A stretch of 64,000 bases of DNA from Angiostrongylus vasorum (lineage: Eukaryota; Nematoda; Chromadorea; Rhabditida; Metastrongylidae). This document shows, one piece after another, positions 45,961 to 57,714 of this stretch; positions within the stretch are counted from its first letter, which is position 1, and every line of letters begins with the position of its first letter. Below the pieces are notes generated by a model. That model had not been told where the DNA came from. It searched no databases and was given only the letters and a program-made list of their open reading frames with translations. The DNA lies in NCBI GenBank assembly GCA_018806985.1, contig JADANN010000003.1:35444-99443 (forward strand), given 5' to 3'. The translations under genes and the position numbers were made by a program.

Positions 45961-46780
45961 AAGCAGAAAGAAAGATGAAAATTTGAACAATAATTACACA
46001 ACCACCTGCTTCTCGAAAAGCCCACCGTCTTTTACCCGCCTTCCATCGAGGAAGAACAGCCGTTCAGGGTCGCATATGGTTGATGATTGCACCACCCCCA
46101 CATCAAAAATCAGTTCTGAGATGCAAGGCTAGATCACGTGTTATCGCAGGACATTTTTCCCTGCTATTCATTGTAGGGTTTTTTGGCATTTATCCAAAAA
46201 GCCTCAAGAAGTTTTCGCGTTGGTGTTTTTAATCTCCTGCGCAAGGATATTGACTTTTACTTCAAAATCTTCCCCGCTGTGCTTTTTGTATCCTATGCGT
46301 GCCTAGTGGGGTTTGTCTTAGTTTTCGTTTGCCATCTAGGTGTTCTTTTTATACGGATACACAAAGGCCTGCCCGTTTCGCCAATATATTCATCTCCGCA
46401 ATTATTACAAGAAATCAGGTATATCGTACCTGAACTCTTGCAATCACCTGATTTTCTCTTCTGATGTGGTGTGGTGCAGTCATCAACTTTATGCGACCAT
46501 AATCAGCTGTTCTAATCTTCCTCATGGGAAGGCACGTAAAAAAGCGGTGAGTTTTTTTCGAGAAGCTGTTGACCATGTAATTACCATAGAGTTTTTCGTC
46601 TTTTTGTAAGTGTCATTGAAGCGTTTGGCCTAGTAAATTGTATGTCAGTATACCCTTCCAGGCTCTGAAGAAGGCGATACTGCCGAAACGTCAGCTACTG
46701 TTGTATTGTATTGTGTTTTTCTATGGAAGTAAATGTATGCTGTTTAACAACCTCGCGATTGCTGAACAAGAAAACGACGC
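45961..46780 (-). mobile_element. Penelope-like fragment with outward terminal repeat
   Basis: A minus-strand endonuclease C-terminal half (about 46460 down to 46130, with YIGETGRP and IRIKRTPR-like residues readable in reverse) is followed on its right by a plus-oriented terminal repeat (about 46480-46780) with a good ribozyme-like core. It belongs to a second PLE subfamily shared with 50.8-51.96 kb. Confidence 0.75.
46659..46696 (+). ncRNA. Minimal hammerhead-ribozyme-like motif
   Basis: GGCT / AGCT stem I, CTGAAGA (46665-46671), one extra A, stem II GGCG with TGCC (one G-U), GAAA (46685-46688), CGTC (46689-46692). All core bases are intact and stem III is again only AC/GU. Confidence 0.6.
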
Positions 46781-47022
46781 AAACATTGGAAAGATTGCAA
46801 AATAAACTTGTTTTTGCCAAGCTCATGTGAAGCCGTTTATATCGGTCTGGGAATCACTTCATAGTTCAGACGACGCACCATTAGATCAGGCACAGCTGTG
46901 CACGGACTGAAATAGTCCATCAGATTATTGACAGAAGATGCTAATATGGGATTGACCTCTTCCGCTGTTTAAAGTGTAATATTGCAGAATGATAAAGGTT
47001 TTAAACATGGTGTTTTTTTGAC

Positions 47023-47524
47023 TAAGCAATCGCAAGGTTTTTTATATAGCTCAGTTTACTTCCATACAAGAAGAACATACACGACGCAATGGTGGATGAC
47101 GTCTGGGCAGTATCACTTTCTTCAGACCTAAAAGCGTACACTGATAAGTGATTTAGTAGATAAGGCGCTTCAGTAGTAGAAACAGAAAGGTGAAAATCTG
47201 AGAGATAATAGCTCGAGCAACAGCTCCTCGAAAAACCTGTCGTTTCCTACCGACCTTCCACCTATTAAAAACAGCCGCTTGGGGTGGCACGTAGAAGATG
47301 ACTGAACCATTCCATTCGAAAGATCGATCCTTAGGTAGTTATTCTTCGGATTTTTATCTTTTCTTTTTGTGCTGTTGAGGGTTTTGGTAGTAAATTACAT
47401 ATCAGTGTACATTTCTAGGCTCTGAAGAATGCGGTACGGCCGAAACCTCAAGCTGCCGTTGTACTGTTTGTGTTGTTTCTGGACGGAAGTAAACGTGTGT
47501 TGTATAACAACCTCGCGATTGCTG
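47023..47524. mobile_element. Inverted PLE terminal repeats, foldback derivative (copy 2)
   Basis: Nearly identical counterpart of 21395-21898. Confidence 0.65.
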
Positions 47525-47814
47525 AAAAAGAAAACGACACATTTATAATCCATTGCAGAGGTTAATAGAAAGACGATCTTGGGAAAGACAAAATAACGGC
47601 AACCTAGTAAGCCAAATACCTCCGTAACCTCGGCAAATAACAGCGAAGCCAAAATTTCAATCGCGTTGTGAACTATTTCCTCGGACCCTCGTCGTCCTTT
47701 ATGAATCTTTCCACCTTTTGATGGAGGCGTACCCCTTTGGAGTTTACATGAGTAGCATATGTAGTGCTACTATACTGGTATATGTGCCTGCGTCACCTTA
47801 AAAAAAAACTGTCC

Positions 47815-47970
47815 GAGATATTGGACGAAGTGACACGCAATGGCAAGGGCTTCCTTCCTGGGATTCATTTTTGGAGTTTTGGAATTCACTCAAAATGTCT
47901 CGAGAGGTTTGTGCGCAGAAGTTTCAGAACACCGTGGGAAGGTGGTAACTTTGGCTTCAAAATTTTCTTT
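47815..47970 (-). pseudogene. Penelope-like endonuclease scrap (copy 2)
   Basis: Counterpart of 22190-22345. Confidence 0.5.
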
Positions 47971-47974
47971 GTTT

Positions 47975-49260
47975 TGTAAAGACTGAGCACTTTGGGTGCT
48001 CTCGTAAAAAAGCATTGATTGTTGAATCGTCAAGCCATCAATGTCTGTTTCTCCTTCGTCTTGTCTTCTTGTCATGCTTCTTTTCCCTCTTGTCGCTCCG
48101 TTCCTTTCCTCTCTGCTCTTTTTTATTCTCGCACCTCGCATGTTTTGTAGTGTTAGAAATTTTCCTAATTTATTATAAAATGTCCTCCGCTATATTTCCT
48201 GCCTTCTTCTAAAAAAAAAGTGAAAAAAGAGGCCAGCCGTAGTTCCGACGTTTCACAAACTCTCCATGAAAAACTCTTTGCACTGACGATTGCGTTCGCC
48301 CATTATACCGAGACTTCACAGCTATTTACCCAGATGTTTCAAAAGGAATTAGAGATATTGTAATCATCGCTGTCGACCTCCCCTACCCTTCTCAGTAGTT
48401 ATTCAGAACTCATTCGATTTTCTACTTTTTTAAGTAGAAGACTTTTATTTGATGAGTCCGCAATTTACTGTATGGACCAAACCATATATTTATATTTCAG
48501 TCGCCTCTGTGACTCTATGGAGTACACTTATGGAGTTCATTGTATGACTAACAACTAACAGATAAATCAACCCCGAATGATTTACACTGTTTCACGCTTC
48601 AAGGCAGTAATGGGCAATATTTTCCATAAAGTTCTCTTTCAGTGTACAGAATGTGTAAGCGAGATGCGGGTGAATCCCGCGGAATTCTGAGAGATGTTCG
48701 ACTCGTCGCTCTAAGAATGAAGTCGAGCCATGTACAGTTCCAGGGGCGTTATTACAACTGTGAGACCAGATCTGCACGGCAATCAGCTTCTTATTCGGCG
48801 ACCGTGCCCTGTCCTTATTAATAAAAAGCAAAGCATTAATAAAAAACTGCTGCGAATCTCCTCTTTTCATTTGTAGACTTGGAAGTCCGCATCGAAGGAC
48901 ACTGCTCCATTTAAAAACAAATGGCACTGTTTTGTTTCATCTGATCGATTTTTATGTTCTCCGCTTCCATATTGATTTAATGGCTTTCGCTTCGAAGTAA
49001 CTCCACAGCTTCAGATCGAAAGCCACGGATTGGTTTACCTTTCGGCGTGGGAAACGTTTCTCAAGAGTGTGCCAACAATGAAATAATGAAGCACTTGAAC
49101 TATGACGAGTGCTGAAAGTACAGCATGCAGTATTCCATGACAACTAATTTTGGCCGAAAGCAGTGTCACAGAGAGATCTTGAAATTTTTTGCTAAGAGAC
49201 CATCCGATTGTCGATCGCGAAACAATTGAAACATCGCGGTGAGGAAATAGTAATGGGTAC
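47975..49260. other. No gene recognised
   Basis: Counterpart of 22346-23640. Frames differ in length between the copies. Confidence 0.55.
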
Positions 49261-49639
49261 TCGAGGTGATGAAATATTATGAATACCTTGGAATCCTTAG
49301 TTGGGAACGTGGCTTAGGTTATTAAATCTCCTTCAGCATGCTTTTTACATAATCTTTGTGCCCCTAAGAAGGTGCTGGATTTTATTGAGCAAAAAACGCT
49401 CGAAAAAGCTGAGACAACAAGACAGTACCTAACCAGATCTTTATAATATTTAGTGGGCCATGCTGCATTTTCACAGCTATGTTACCAAGGTCCGAGATCT
49501 CGCTTAATTCTCAGCGAAACAAGATACATTTTTTATCTCACATAATACCCTGGCATAGAAAACAACAGCCGCTAAATAAAACGTCAATTCATTGCAAACC
49601 GACATTCATTTAACCTCGGTATAAATGATCAGTGTGCCC

Positions 49640-49835
49640 TTGTTTAAAGAGAGGCTGAGGCGAGGTTGCTTCCAATATTAATTCGGCTAACGTTTTGACG
49701 TCTTCGCCTTCCTCTGAGCCGATGATCCGAGTTGATGTCCACAGTCATTCGTCTTCTCGATGTGGTGCCTTTGTTGCGCATCGAGCCTATCTTCTTTACT
49801 GAAAAATCTCTCGAATGATTCATACTCACCCGGAG
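49640..49835 (-). repeat. R3 repeat beside RTE-A
   Basis: The reverse complement has GGCT, CAGAGGA, AGGCGAAGACGTC, AAAACGTT and AGCC. Counterpart of 30950-31110. Confidence 0.6.
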
Positions 49836-49843
49836 ATGCCCTT

Positions 49844-50236
49844 CACTTGCATCACCTGTAGTCCCGTTGATCGTCGAGTGACTCGAGCAGGGCGCCAGTA
49901 AATCTTTCATTTTTCCCTGTTGAGTGCAAGAGTAGCCCAGTGTGTTCTGCTCGCTCTAGGAACTCGTCGATCATCATATCTTTCTTCTAGGCTTTTCGTG
50001 AAGAACTCCGATCATTGAGTCAGTGGTATTCCTGCAGTGCGTTTAATATCCCGAGGAATGCAGTCACTGACGGCTTTTGTCCATCGGTTGTTCATTCATA
50101 TGCATTACGTGTCCATCCCACATTATCTTCGACTGTTTGGCGTACAGAACGGCATCCATGATTTTTGATCGTTGACGCAGGTCGGAGCTTCGGATCCCTT
50201 CCCTTACTAGTGTGAAACGAGATACTCCTGGCATCG
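49844..50236 (-). mobile_element. RTE-A 3' end, truncated by duplication boundary
   Basis: Matches 31119-31510 and shares the same left flank, including ATGCCCTT. It stops abruptly at about 50236, where R1-like sequence begins. Confidence 0.75.
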
Positions 50237-50239
50237 TTG

Positions 50240-50685
50240 TCGTTCACTCTGCAAAAACACGAGATAAAGTGCCATCGAAAAACTATTAAAAACTTCTCTC
50301 GTTTGCTCCCGAAATACTTAAGAATCATTTATAGGATATTTTCATTACCAAGCAAGCAGCGTTTGTGAGAGATGAATGTGAGGCTCTTACACACAATTCC
50401 AGTATGGCACGAATTCTCGAACGCTGAGTTTCTCCTAAACCATGACTAAGAGAACACAAAGCCAACGGTGTGGAATCACAGCAATTTTATGAAATTTTAT
50501 GAACACTGATTGAAGGTGAATAACCACCTCTGTAGATGCTACAATGAATTTCTAAGCGGCCGGTTACGCCAGGTGTTTCGTCGCAAAACATTCCATGCAC
50601 TTTACATGCTGCTGTAATAAGAGAGGGAAGGCTATTTGACAAAAAGTACTTGCTGTTACCAACGTCTTCCTTCAACAATTGTCTG
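50240..50685 (+). repeat. R1 repeat 3' part
   Basis: Related to 19220-19640: TTCTCTCGTTTG..CGAAATAC, GCAAGCAGCGTT, TTCTCGAACGCTGAGTTTCTCCT and TACATGCTGC in order, at moderate divergence. Confidence 0.65.
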
Positions 50686-50799
50686 AGTGCTTTCCATGCT
50701 TTACATGAATTTACAACCATGCCAATAGCAGGTACCACAAATCTACAATATTTCCAAGATCGACTTTCTGTTAACTTCAGCACTGGTTTATAAATGTGT

Positions 50800-51955
50800 T
50801 GTTCTCTTTTCTGCTGCCATCACGAGGTTGTTATTCAGCGCACGTTTACTTCTTTACACATATAACACATACAAAACAACGGTAGCTTACGTCTCGGCAG
50901 TATCACCTTCTTCAAAGCCTGGAAGGGTACACTAATATGTGATCTACTAGGTCATGCGTTTCAACAGCACAAACAGAAAGATGAAAATTTGAACAATAAT
51001 TACACAACCACCTGCTTCTCGAAATGCCCACCGTCTTTTACCCGCCTTCCATCGAGGAAGAACAGCCGCTCAGGGTCGTATGTGGTTGATGACTGCACCA
51101 CCCCACATCAAAAATCAGTTCTGACATACGGGGCTAGATCACGCGTTATCGCAGGACATTTTTTCCCTGCTATTCATTCTCGGAATTTTGGCACTTATCC
51201 AAAAAGCCTCGAGGAATTTGCGCGTTGGCGTTTTAGTCTCCAGTGGGAGAATAGCGATTTTTACATCAAAACCTTCTCCGCTATGTTTTTGTATCCTATG
51301 CGTGCCTAGTGGGGTACTTTGTCCTGCTTTTGGTTTGCCACGTAGGTGTTCTTTTACACGGATACACAAAGGTCTGCCCGTTTCGCCAATATATTCATCT
51401 CTGAAATTATTACAAGAGATCAGGTATATCGTTCCTGAACTCATGCAATCACCGTCCCTGCCGTAAGGGCAAATTACGCAATTTGTTCTTTCACATGTAC
51501 GTATAGGCTATTACGAACTAACTGGCCACGAAGAGTACGGTGGTATTTCAGTTATCTCTACCGATTCCACTAGATCTGCCCTTTTTAAGCATCGCTTTAT
51601 CGCTACACTTATTTCATCGCTAATAAAGGGCATGGTCAACGGGATTGTTTCGGCCACACCGTTCGTTTTGGGGCGTCGCTCTCGTTCTAAACTTATCGCT
51701 TCGGGTTACTGTTTCGTAGCCATTGGAGATGGCTATTCGCCGAGCCAAGTTGCGCGATTCCTCCCTTGCTTCCCTACTTGTGCACACAGAGCTGGCTGTT
51801 CGAAACATGTTTCTTATTACTAGTGTACCGTTCCAGGCTTTGAGGAAGACGATACTGCAGAAACCTCAGCTACCGTTGTGTTGTATGTGTTATATGTGTA
51901 AGGAAGCAAACGTGTGCTTAATAACAACGTCGCGATTGCTGTAAAAAAGAGAACG
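50800..51955 (-). mobile_element. Penelope-like element bounded by inverted terminal repeats
   Basis: A minus-oriented terminal repeat (about 50800-50960, with decayed ribozyme core at 50891-50930) is followed by minus-strand coding sequence. The coding part runs from the RT C-terminus (RTASSVCTSREAREESRNLA, 51808 downward) to the GIY-YIG domain (SSGTIYLISCNNFRDEYIGE, 51444 downward). A plus-oriented terminal repeat (about 51825-51955) follows. The outer ends read GTTCTCTTTT and AAAAGAGAAC. Most of the RT is missing. Confidence 0.8.
51139..51444 (-). pseudogene. PLE GIY-YIG endonuclease domain
   Basis: A 101-aa frame with TIYLISCNNFRDEYIGETGR, RVKEHLRGK, HSGEGFDVKIAILPLE and FLEAFWISAKIP. 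The YIG strand, Arg and likely catalytic Glu are present. One Cys of the usual pair is lost (NNF for KTC). Confidence 0.8.
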
Positions 51956-51959
51956 ACAG

Positions 51960-54150
51960 ATTTACCCTATTTCATTCATACGACCCGTATTCACGTCTAT
52001 TGTTCGGATCTCAGCACTTCTCACATTCTTATTCGTTTGCTAACGTCCATCGTTCACGAAGGTTCTCTAACTGTTGCCTTTGGCTTCTGCTTCCGCTTGA
52101 GGATGTTCCTTCCATCATGAATGTCCTGGAATGCGGATCGGTTTGATTCTCTCTAGTGTCCTTTTAGAGCCCTGGAATAGCTTTTCCACTTGGATTGTAG
52201 ATAGTGACTTTTTCTCGGCCAAGTCCGGTACCAATTTGCCGACTCCGGAATGAATGGATCAGCAATTGTCTTACATAAGAGGGCCATGCAGAGTCAGGAA
52301 GCATCAGTTCGAGCGATGTTGCCTTCGAGAAGGTTTGACTTCATACAACTACAGAGAAGTTCTTCGTGGCGACAACGACTGGCTGTAGTTTACCGCATAG
52401 GATCGTTCCTGCTCTAAAGAAGACGAAGACTTTGAAAAGGTGGTCGAGTAGAAGTTTACATGAGAATCTCTTGTTGGCTTAATCATTTAAGGAGCTACTA
52501 ATTGACCATTTAATGTAAAGGAATAATCGGTTTTTAAGATGCAATGTATGGCAACTCCACACTATTTCATCAACGGTATTGAACGGAAAGTTGGTGCGCG
52601 ACCTCAAGTGGACGGCTGAAAAGTACTAGGTCTTTTCTCAAAGGAGTGTAAGATTTCGACTTATTTGTCTAAAATGGCATGCATCAGCTCACAATATACT
52701 TTATACGTCAATACAACAACATTTAAATCTATGAATTGCTGTTAACTTCAAACCAGTCAAGTTATGCAAAATCACATAAAAATTTCGAGCTTCTAAAGAT
52801 GATTAAATAACTGAGGACGGTTTCGGTCTCAGTTTGCTTTCCGGAGCTTTTATCACATGGAATGTCATCATGATAGCTAATGAAGTTGTATTCAGTAGAC
52901 GACAAATATGGAAAGTAAGGTAGCCGAGATGGTATACCGTAGTTCTTCTCGTTCAAATTCTGCAGTGTCTGTTGCACGGTGCATCACCGTCTGTTATCGG
53001 AAACGGAAAATGAGTTGTTAGTTTCCGATTACTAATGGTTGGTGAAGCTGCTAAGGTTAGTGGTGCACTTCGTCGAAATTTTTCGTCGTAATCATTTCAG
53101 ATTGAGGAAGTTGTATTGTATTGCAGTACAGCAGTAGCCCAAGAATGTGAATCTAATTCTCAATTCAAACGCGTATGAAGAAGTCGAATACGAGCATTTC
53201 ATCCATAAAATCTGTTTCCATGCACGACGAATCGATGACACAGTCAGCGCTTTGAAGCCACGGCTTTCCAATAGAAATTTGCGATGTAAGAAAAGTGAAT
53301 AGGTAGCTCTGCGCCGTTTTAATTGCACTTCTGTACGAGAAACAACTTTATCATGCAATTCTTTTCAGATTCATCATGTCCTTCCGCAATCAGGAATTGT
53401 TTGTTGTTAAAGAAGACATGTCATATTCACCAAATTTTCGGTTCAATGGTGTCGAACGAGTGTTGAAATCTCTTTAAAGTCACGATAGCATTCATGGGAT
53501 GATCTTCAAGAATTGTGAAGATACATGACAATCTTGCCAGTCGAATAATAGAGGTTTTGATATTCTTTCAAACAGCTAAAAACTTTTTTTTTCAATAGGT
53601 TCTGAAGCGGTGTCACATCTCCTTAGAAGAAGTGCTCATGGGCTATTGCCACAGTGGCCCACTTTCAAGAAAATTTCAATGAAAAAAATGGCTTATTTAT
53701 TGAGAGAAAATGTCATTCATGATCAATAGAGAAATTAAGCAATACTGCTTTAAGTTGCCCAAGTTTTGAAGAGCGGTCAACCAAAGAACTGAGTTGGTCC
53801 AGCTCCCAACAAGGAATGAAACGCACTCTGTCCATGGTTACTTTTTTCCTAATCCTTATTACATGTCGTTTAATCTCAAATGACACGCTGCATCAAACAG
53901 ATTGTATTCAGCACAAAAGAATCCACTGCCAAATGCCGAAAAAGGTTGAGTGATTGGCCGCCTCAGGGTGAGTGTGAATCCTCTCCCTTAATTGAATAGC
54001 ATTTGAATGACGTTGCATTGCTTTCCCTGTAAAGAAATGACATCAGAACTGAGCCACAGAACCATTAAAATGCTGTATTTAATTACTGGTTCTATATACA
54101 TCCTTTCATTGACAAGCTAGTATGAGCTTGATAACAAAAAAAGTTCATTC
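51960..54150 (+). repeat. R2 repeat, older copy
   Basis: Collinear with 19670-21020: CATTTCATTCATACGACCC start, ACGACTGGCTGTAG (about 52375), TTATTTGTCTAAAATGGCAT (about 52660), CCATGGTTACTTTTTTCC (about 53834) and a TTCATTCGACTAACTTTTC end (about 54145). It has roughly 800 bp more in the middle. It serves as an outgroup for the two recent copies. Confidence 0.65.
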
Positions 54151-54159
54151 GACTAACTT

Positions 54160-54355
54160 TTCAACGTGTTTGTCGCTCCGAAAGCTGATTATTCGAGTCG
54201 GTCGTCCACAGTCGTTCGTCTTCTTAATATTTTGTCTTCGTGTTCGTATGGAGTCGAAAGTTCTTCAGTGGAGAATCGCTCAAATAAGGCATCCTCACCC
54301 TTCGGCGCTCTTCTATCCAAAACGGTTATTGTTGATAGCGATTGTCCGTTGACAA
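54160..54355 (-). repeat. R3 repeat
   Basis: The reverse complement of this stretch is very close to 2205-2345 (ACTGATGAACTTTCCACTCGA-like block and CGACTGTGGACGA). Confidence 0.6.
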
Positions 54356-54539
54356 TAATTGGTTTTTCAATGGTTTCAGCTACACAAACGATCACACATA
54401 CAGTTGCGAACTGGCTGACGCCGTAGAGTGTTGGGTGGGAAGTCAATAACTGCTACGTAACTTTCACGACCACTTCTTCTTAGGCACCTTATTATGGCAT
54501 TGCCTAATTCGTTCGAAACGAAGCGTGGCTTGAAAGGAA

Positions 54540-54735
54540 TCTTATTTCGGCTTGGAACGCTATTTTGAGGAATAGCCTTTCTTTTTGGTCTGACCAGAAT
54601 GGGTTTTTCTTCGCAGCCATTGGAAACGGCTACTCTTCGTGCAAAGTTTAGCGATTACTTCTCTTCCTCTTCTCCACTGCACACGTTTTTAGCTGTTTGA
54701 CAGATGTTTTTGATGATAGCTTTTTTCATGTATAA
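54540..54735 (-). pseudogene. Penelope-like RT C-terminal scrap
   Basis: The reverse complement encodes an SNGCEEK-like stretch equivalent to the ISNGYETV region at 51720, preceded by an ESR-like RT end. Decayed. Confidence 0.5.
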
Positions 54736-54749
54736 CAGAGGCTAACAGA

Positions 54750-55740
54750 GAAGCACCTCAGAGTTGTTTCTCTCAATCGACCAACCTTTGAAAAGGTGTA
54801 AAGGAATCTATACCGAAAGTTAAATAGGGAGTAGGTCCATACTGCAAAGGCAGCGGGCTTGGAACTTTCAGTTATTTCTCGGTTTTAAAAGGTCCAACGA
54901 AACTTGCCCTATCCTATAATTGCTTACTACGACACACAAGCCTACTTCTACTGATAAGCTTGCGTCCACCGTCCGTCATCGTTTAACGTTGGACCAATCG
55001 ACACTTGTATAGATGGGGCAATGGGCAGGATGACGTGGTTCCAAAGCCTTATTCTGACTCAATTACTGAAATTCACACCAACGCATCTGCTCAGTACCAA
55101 AGTTGTGTAATGGTGTCATTTGATGCTACCTCACTTTACACCAATGTGTCGAATGACTCCGTAATGCAGTGCATTCTCGAGCTACGCGTAGAACATGAAG
55201 GGAACATAAATATGCATTGCTCGTCGATCCAACGACTAATGACTCTTTTAAAACAATGACCTAGTTGTTCAGTCTTTTAGTGGCCGACAAAAATATTTTT
55301 CACAAATTAGAGGGCTGCCCAGGCGATTAGTGTCAGACTTTGCCATCTCTTTCATCTATAAGGTGGAAGCCCTAGGTCTCGATCACTCAACATACTCTGT
55401 TGTCGATAAACAGACGACGGCTTTTTCGTATGTTGCACACAAGAAGAGAAATATGAGTGGTTTGAGAAACTTTTAGAAAGTGGCAAAATGACATAAAAAC
55501 CAGGTAGTAAAAATATTCAAGAGCACTACCTTTCCTCACACGTGAAGAATGCTCTCATCAAAAACATGTACCAAGCAGTTAAAATTATGGGCACAAGAGA
55601 AGAGGAAAGGAAGGAATCTCGAAAATCAACGTCATCAGAGGAAGAAAAATTGCGGCACCGTACTAATATACCGCACTTTGGTGAGTCCGGAAGTCCACTG
55701 AAACGAGAAGAGAAACTGAGCCTCACTTAAGAGTACGATT
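54750..55740 (+). pseudogene. Penelope-like RT fragment, diverged
   Basis: Motif A is kept (VSFDATSLYTNVSNDSVMQCI at about 55110-55170) with the preceding VGPIDTCIDGAMGRMTWF-like stretch (about 54985-55040). Downstream are LLKQ, a shifted palm, and a thumb-like HVKNALIKNMYQAVK (about 55540-55580). Many breaks. This is the most diverged RT copy in the window. Confidence 0.75.
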
Positions 55741-55759
55741 ACGGAGACAATGAACTACA

Positions 55760-56620
55760 GCTTTTTTGTTGGTCTTTTAAAGCTTTCTTTTTTCCCTAAC
55801 AAAGGCAAATGGTTATTGAGCTCCGTTTGGGTTTTTCCATTTCCTCTTTGTGTGCACAATTATTGAATAGTTTTGTATAGCGAGGCGATCGTTCCATCTG
55901 ACCAATACTTGAATTCCATTCATCTTTCGCTCGTCTATCTAAAGAATGTTTCGATAACGACGACTTACAAAATGCGAGACGTTCCCTGCACGCCCTACGT
56001 ATCCGCTTGTCGCTCATTTAGTGGCAGTGAGCTCGAATCATTTCGAAACGATTCAAAGCGGGAAAGTGAATGCTGGGAAAAAAACCATTTTCACTAGTGG
56101 TTCAAATTTCTGTGCACCAGCGAATGCTCATTTGTTTCCCAGAATATCCTCTTGTGAGCAACAACTAAGTAGCTCAACAGCTCGTCTATTTGACGACAAC
56201 TTGGCTTTGATGTTTTCAAAAACTTTATCACGCGCAAAAAAAAATTCTTAGAAATATTTTGCAAGAAATTCCAAAACCATAGGAGCGGAGTTCTGGACAA
56301 TCAATGCCGATATTCCACTCAATTCGAATATGTGATGAAAACACTCTTGTAAATACTTCCTGTTTACAAGACTTTTCATGTTCGCACGAGAAGAATCGAA
56401 TGCATATCGCCATGGATTTTTTGCTGCATAATACGGCGCTGATGGATTTCCCAGCGACGAGCTGTTTCACCACAAAATTCTTCACCGACTTTCCATGCGC
56501 TACCGTATTCGTGGAACTATTAGCGAAAAAAATGGCGTTGTTGCCAACTTTTCACTTCAATTGTCGTGTGAGGGTTTTAAATGCTTTATAAGACTTGAAG
56601 ACCATAATAAGCACGTCTAT
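55760..56620 (+). repeat. R1 repeat, diverged copy
   Basis: Ordered similarity to R1 (CCTAACAAAGGCAAATG, GTTCCATCTGACC, TTCCACTCAATTC, and CATGCGCTACCGTATTCGTGG at about 56495). The short frames on both strands are unsupported. Confidence 0.55.
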
Positions 56621-56799
56621 TGTTGCTCTTTTTCTTCTACACTGAAGTAGTAAACGGTTCTTTCAACGATATTACTTCACAGTGGCAGAAACCACAAAAA
56701 AAATAGAAAAATAGATTAATAAGGCGACTGGGTCAAGAATCTTCATGCGTGGTAGGGGCAACGCCGAGTGAGGAAGTTCATCATTGCAAAGCTCCACTC

Positions 56800-57230
56800 A
56801 GAGAGATTTGACCCGACACCACAACGAAGACCCTCATGGAGACAACGACCAGATCTGTGCCATGGACTCGGATTATTAAAGCTGTGAAGAAGACGAACAC
56901 GTCGAGATTTTTGCAGAACAAAACGTTATGTAACAACGACGTGTTAGCTTTAGTCATTTGGGAAACTAATAGATAATCGTGACAGGTTTAAAAGGTAGAC
57001 AGATTTTGCACAACGCAGTATCAGCCGGTGCAAAACCAGTTGATCAAGAATACTGGACGGTTCGTTGAGTGCGCGATTTCTAGTGAACGGCTAGGAAGTA
57101 CTAGATCTTTTCGAAATTACTGCTCGATTTCAACCTGCTTGTTTAAAGTGGCATATCTCAGCTAATAATAAACCTTATTATTTGACACTAAACATTGTTG
57201 GAATCAGCACAGTGTTGCCAACAGGAAGCA
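56800..57230 (+). repeat. R3/R2 repeat, partial
   Basis: R3-like (ACACCACAACGAAGACC..GACTCGGATTATT) passes into R2-like sequence (GATTTCAACCTGCTTGTTTAAA, about 57127). Confidence 0.5.
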
Positions 57231-57239
57231 AGTTTACTT

Positions 57240-57610
57240 ATACAAGTTGGGTAAACTTTGGACTTCTGGAAGCGATCGAATTGTTCAAGGCAGTCCTCGT
57301 CCCGTTTTGATTTCTAAAGCATTGGCCGCAAAGAAGTTGTCGAGGTGCTTGAAGAACTAGAATTCGATAGGTTAGTAGTCGGTAAACATAACGGATGATG
57401 CAGAGTTTAATACGCCAGTTTGTTCACCTTCTACAGAGTAGGTGAGGCGGGGTTGGCCCGTGCATTATCGTGGAGGAGGATTTGTCTCTTTCTGTTGACC
57501 AATGCGGGTAGCAACCGTCCAAGTCTCTGACGCATTTCGACGATGTGCTAGATGTCGGTCTCAGAGTGAAAATTTGTCCTGTTCTCCTACGGTACAAGTG
57601 TCGACTATAG
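57240..57610 (-). pseudogene. Mariner-type transposase C-terminal remnant
   Basis: Minus-strand frames give EMRQRLGRLLPALVNRKRQI then LLHDNAR (the conserved HDNAR with the second catalytic Asp, 57480-57460). After decay comes TDY (third Asp region), FFKHLDNF (about 57355) and FRNQ..SIASRSPKFTQLV (about 57310-57240). This order is the hallmark of Tc1/mariner DDD transposases. Stops and shifts make it inactive; the N-terminal half is absent. Confidence 0.8.
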
Positions 57611-57714
57611 AAATCATGGTGGTCGTCTATCCATTCGATATGAATCTTGCATTCGACTCCAGCAAGCATTTTCCATGTGGAAAGGATTGAATTAATAATA
57701 TCCATATCCTGCCA

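Larger units (their letters stand above)
40081..50236 (+). repeat. Segmental duplication, copy 2
   Basis: Direct repeat of 16663-31510 in the same orientation. It lacks both inserted RTE elements, carries PLE material at 44354-46788, and ends within a truncated RTE-A. Offsets are stable (about 23.4 kb in the left part and 25.6 kb after the PLE). Confidence 0.85.
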
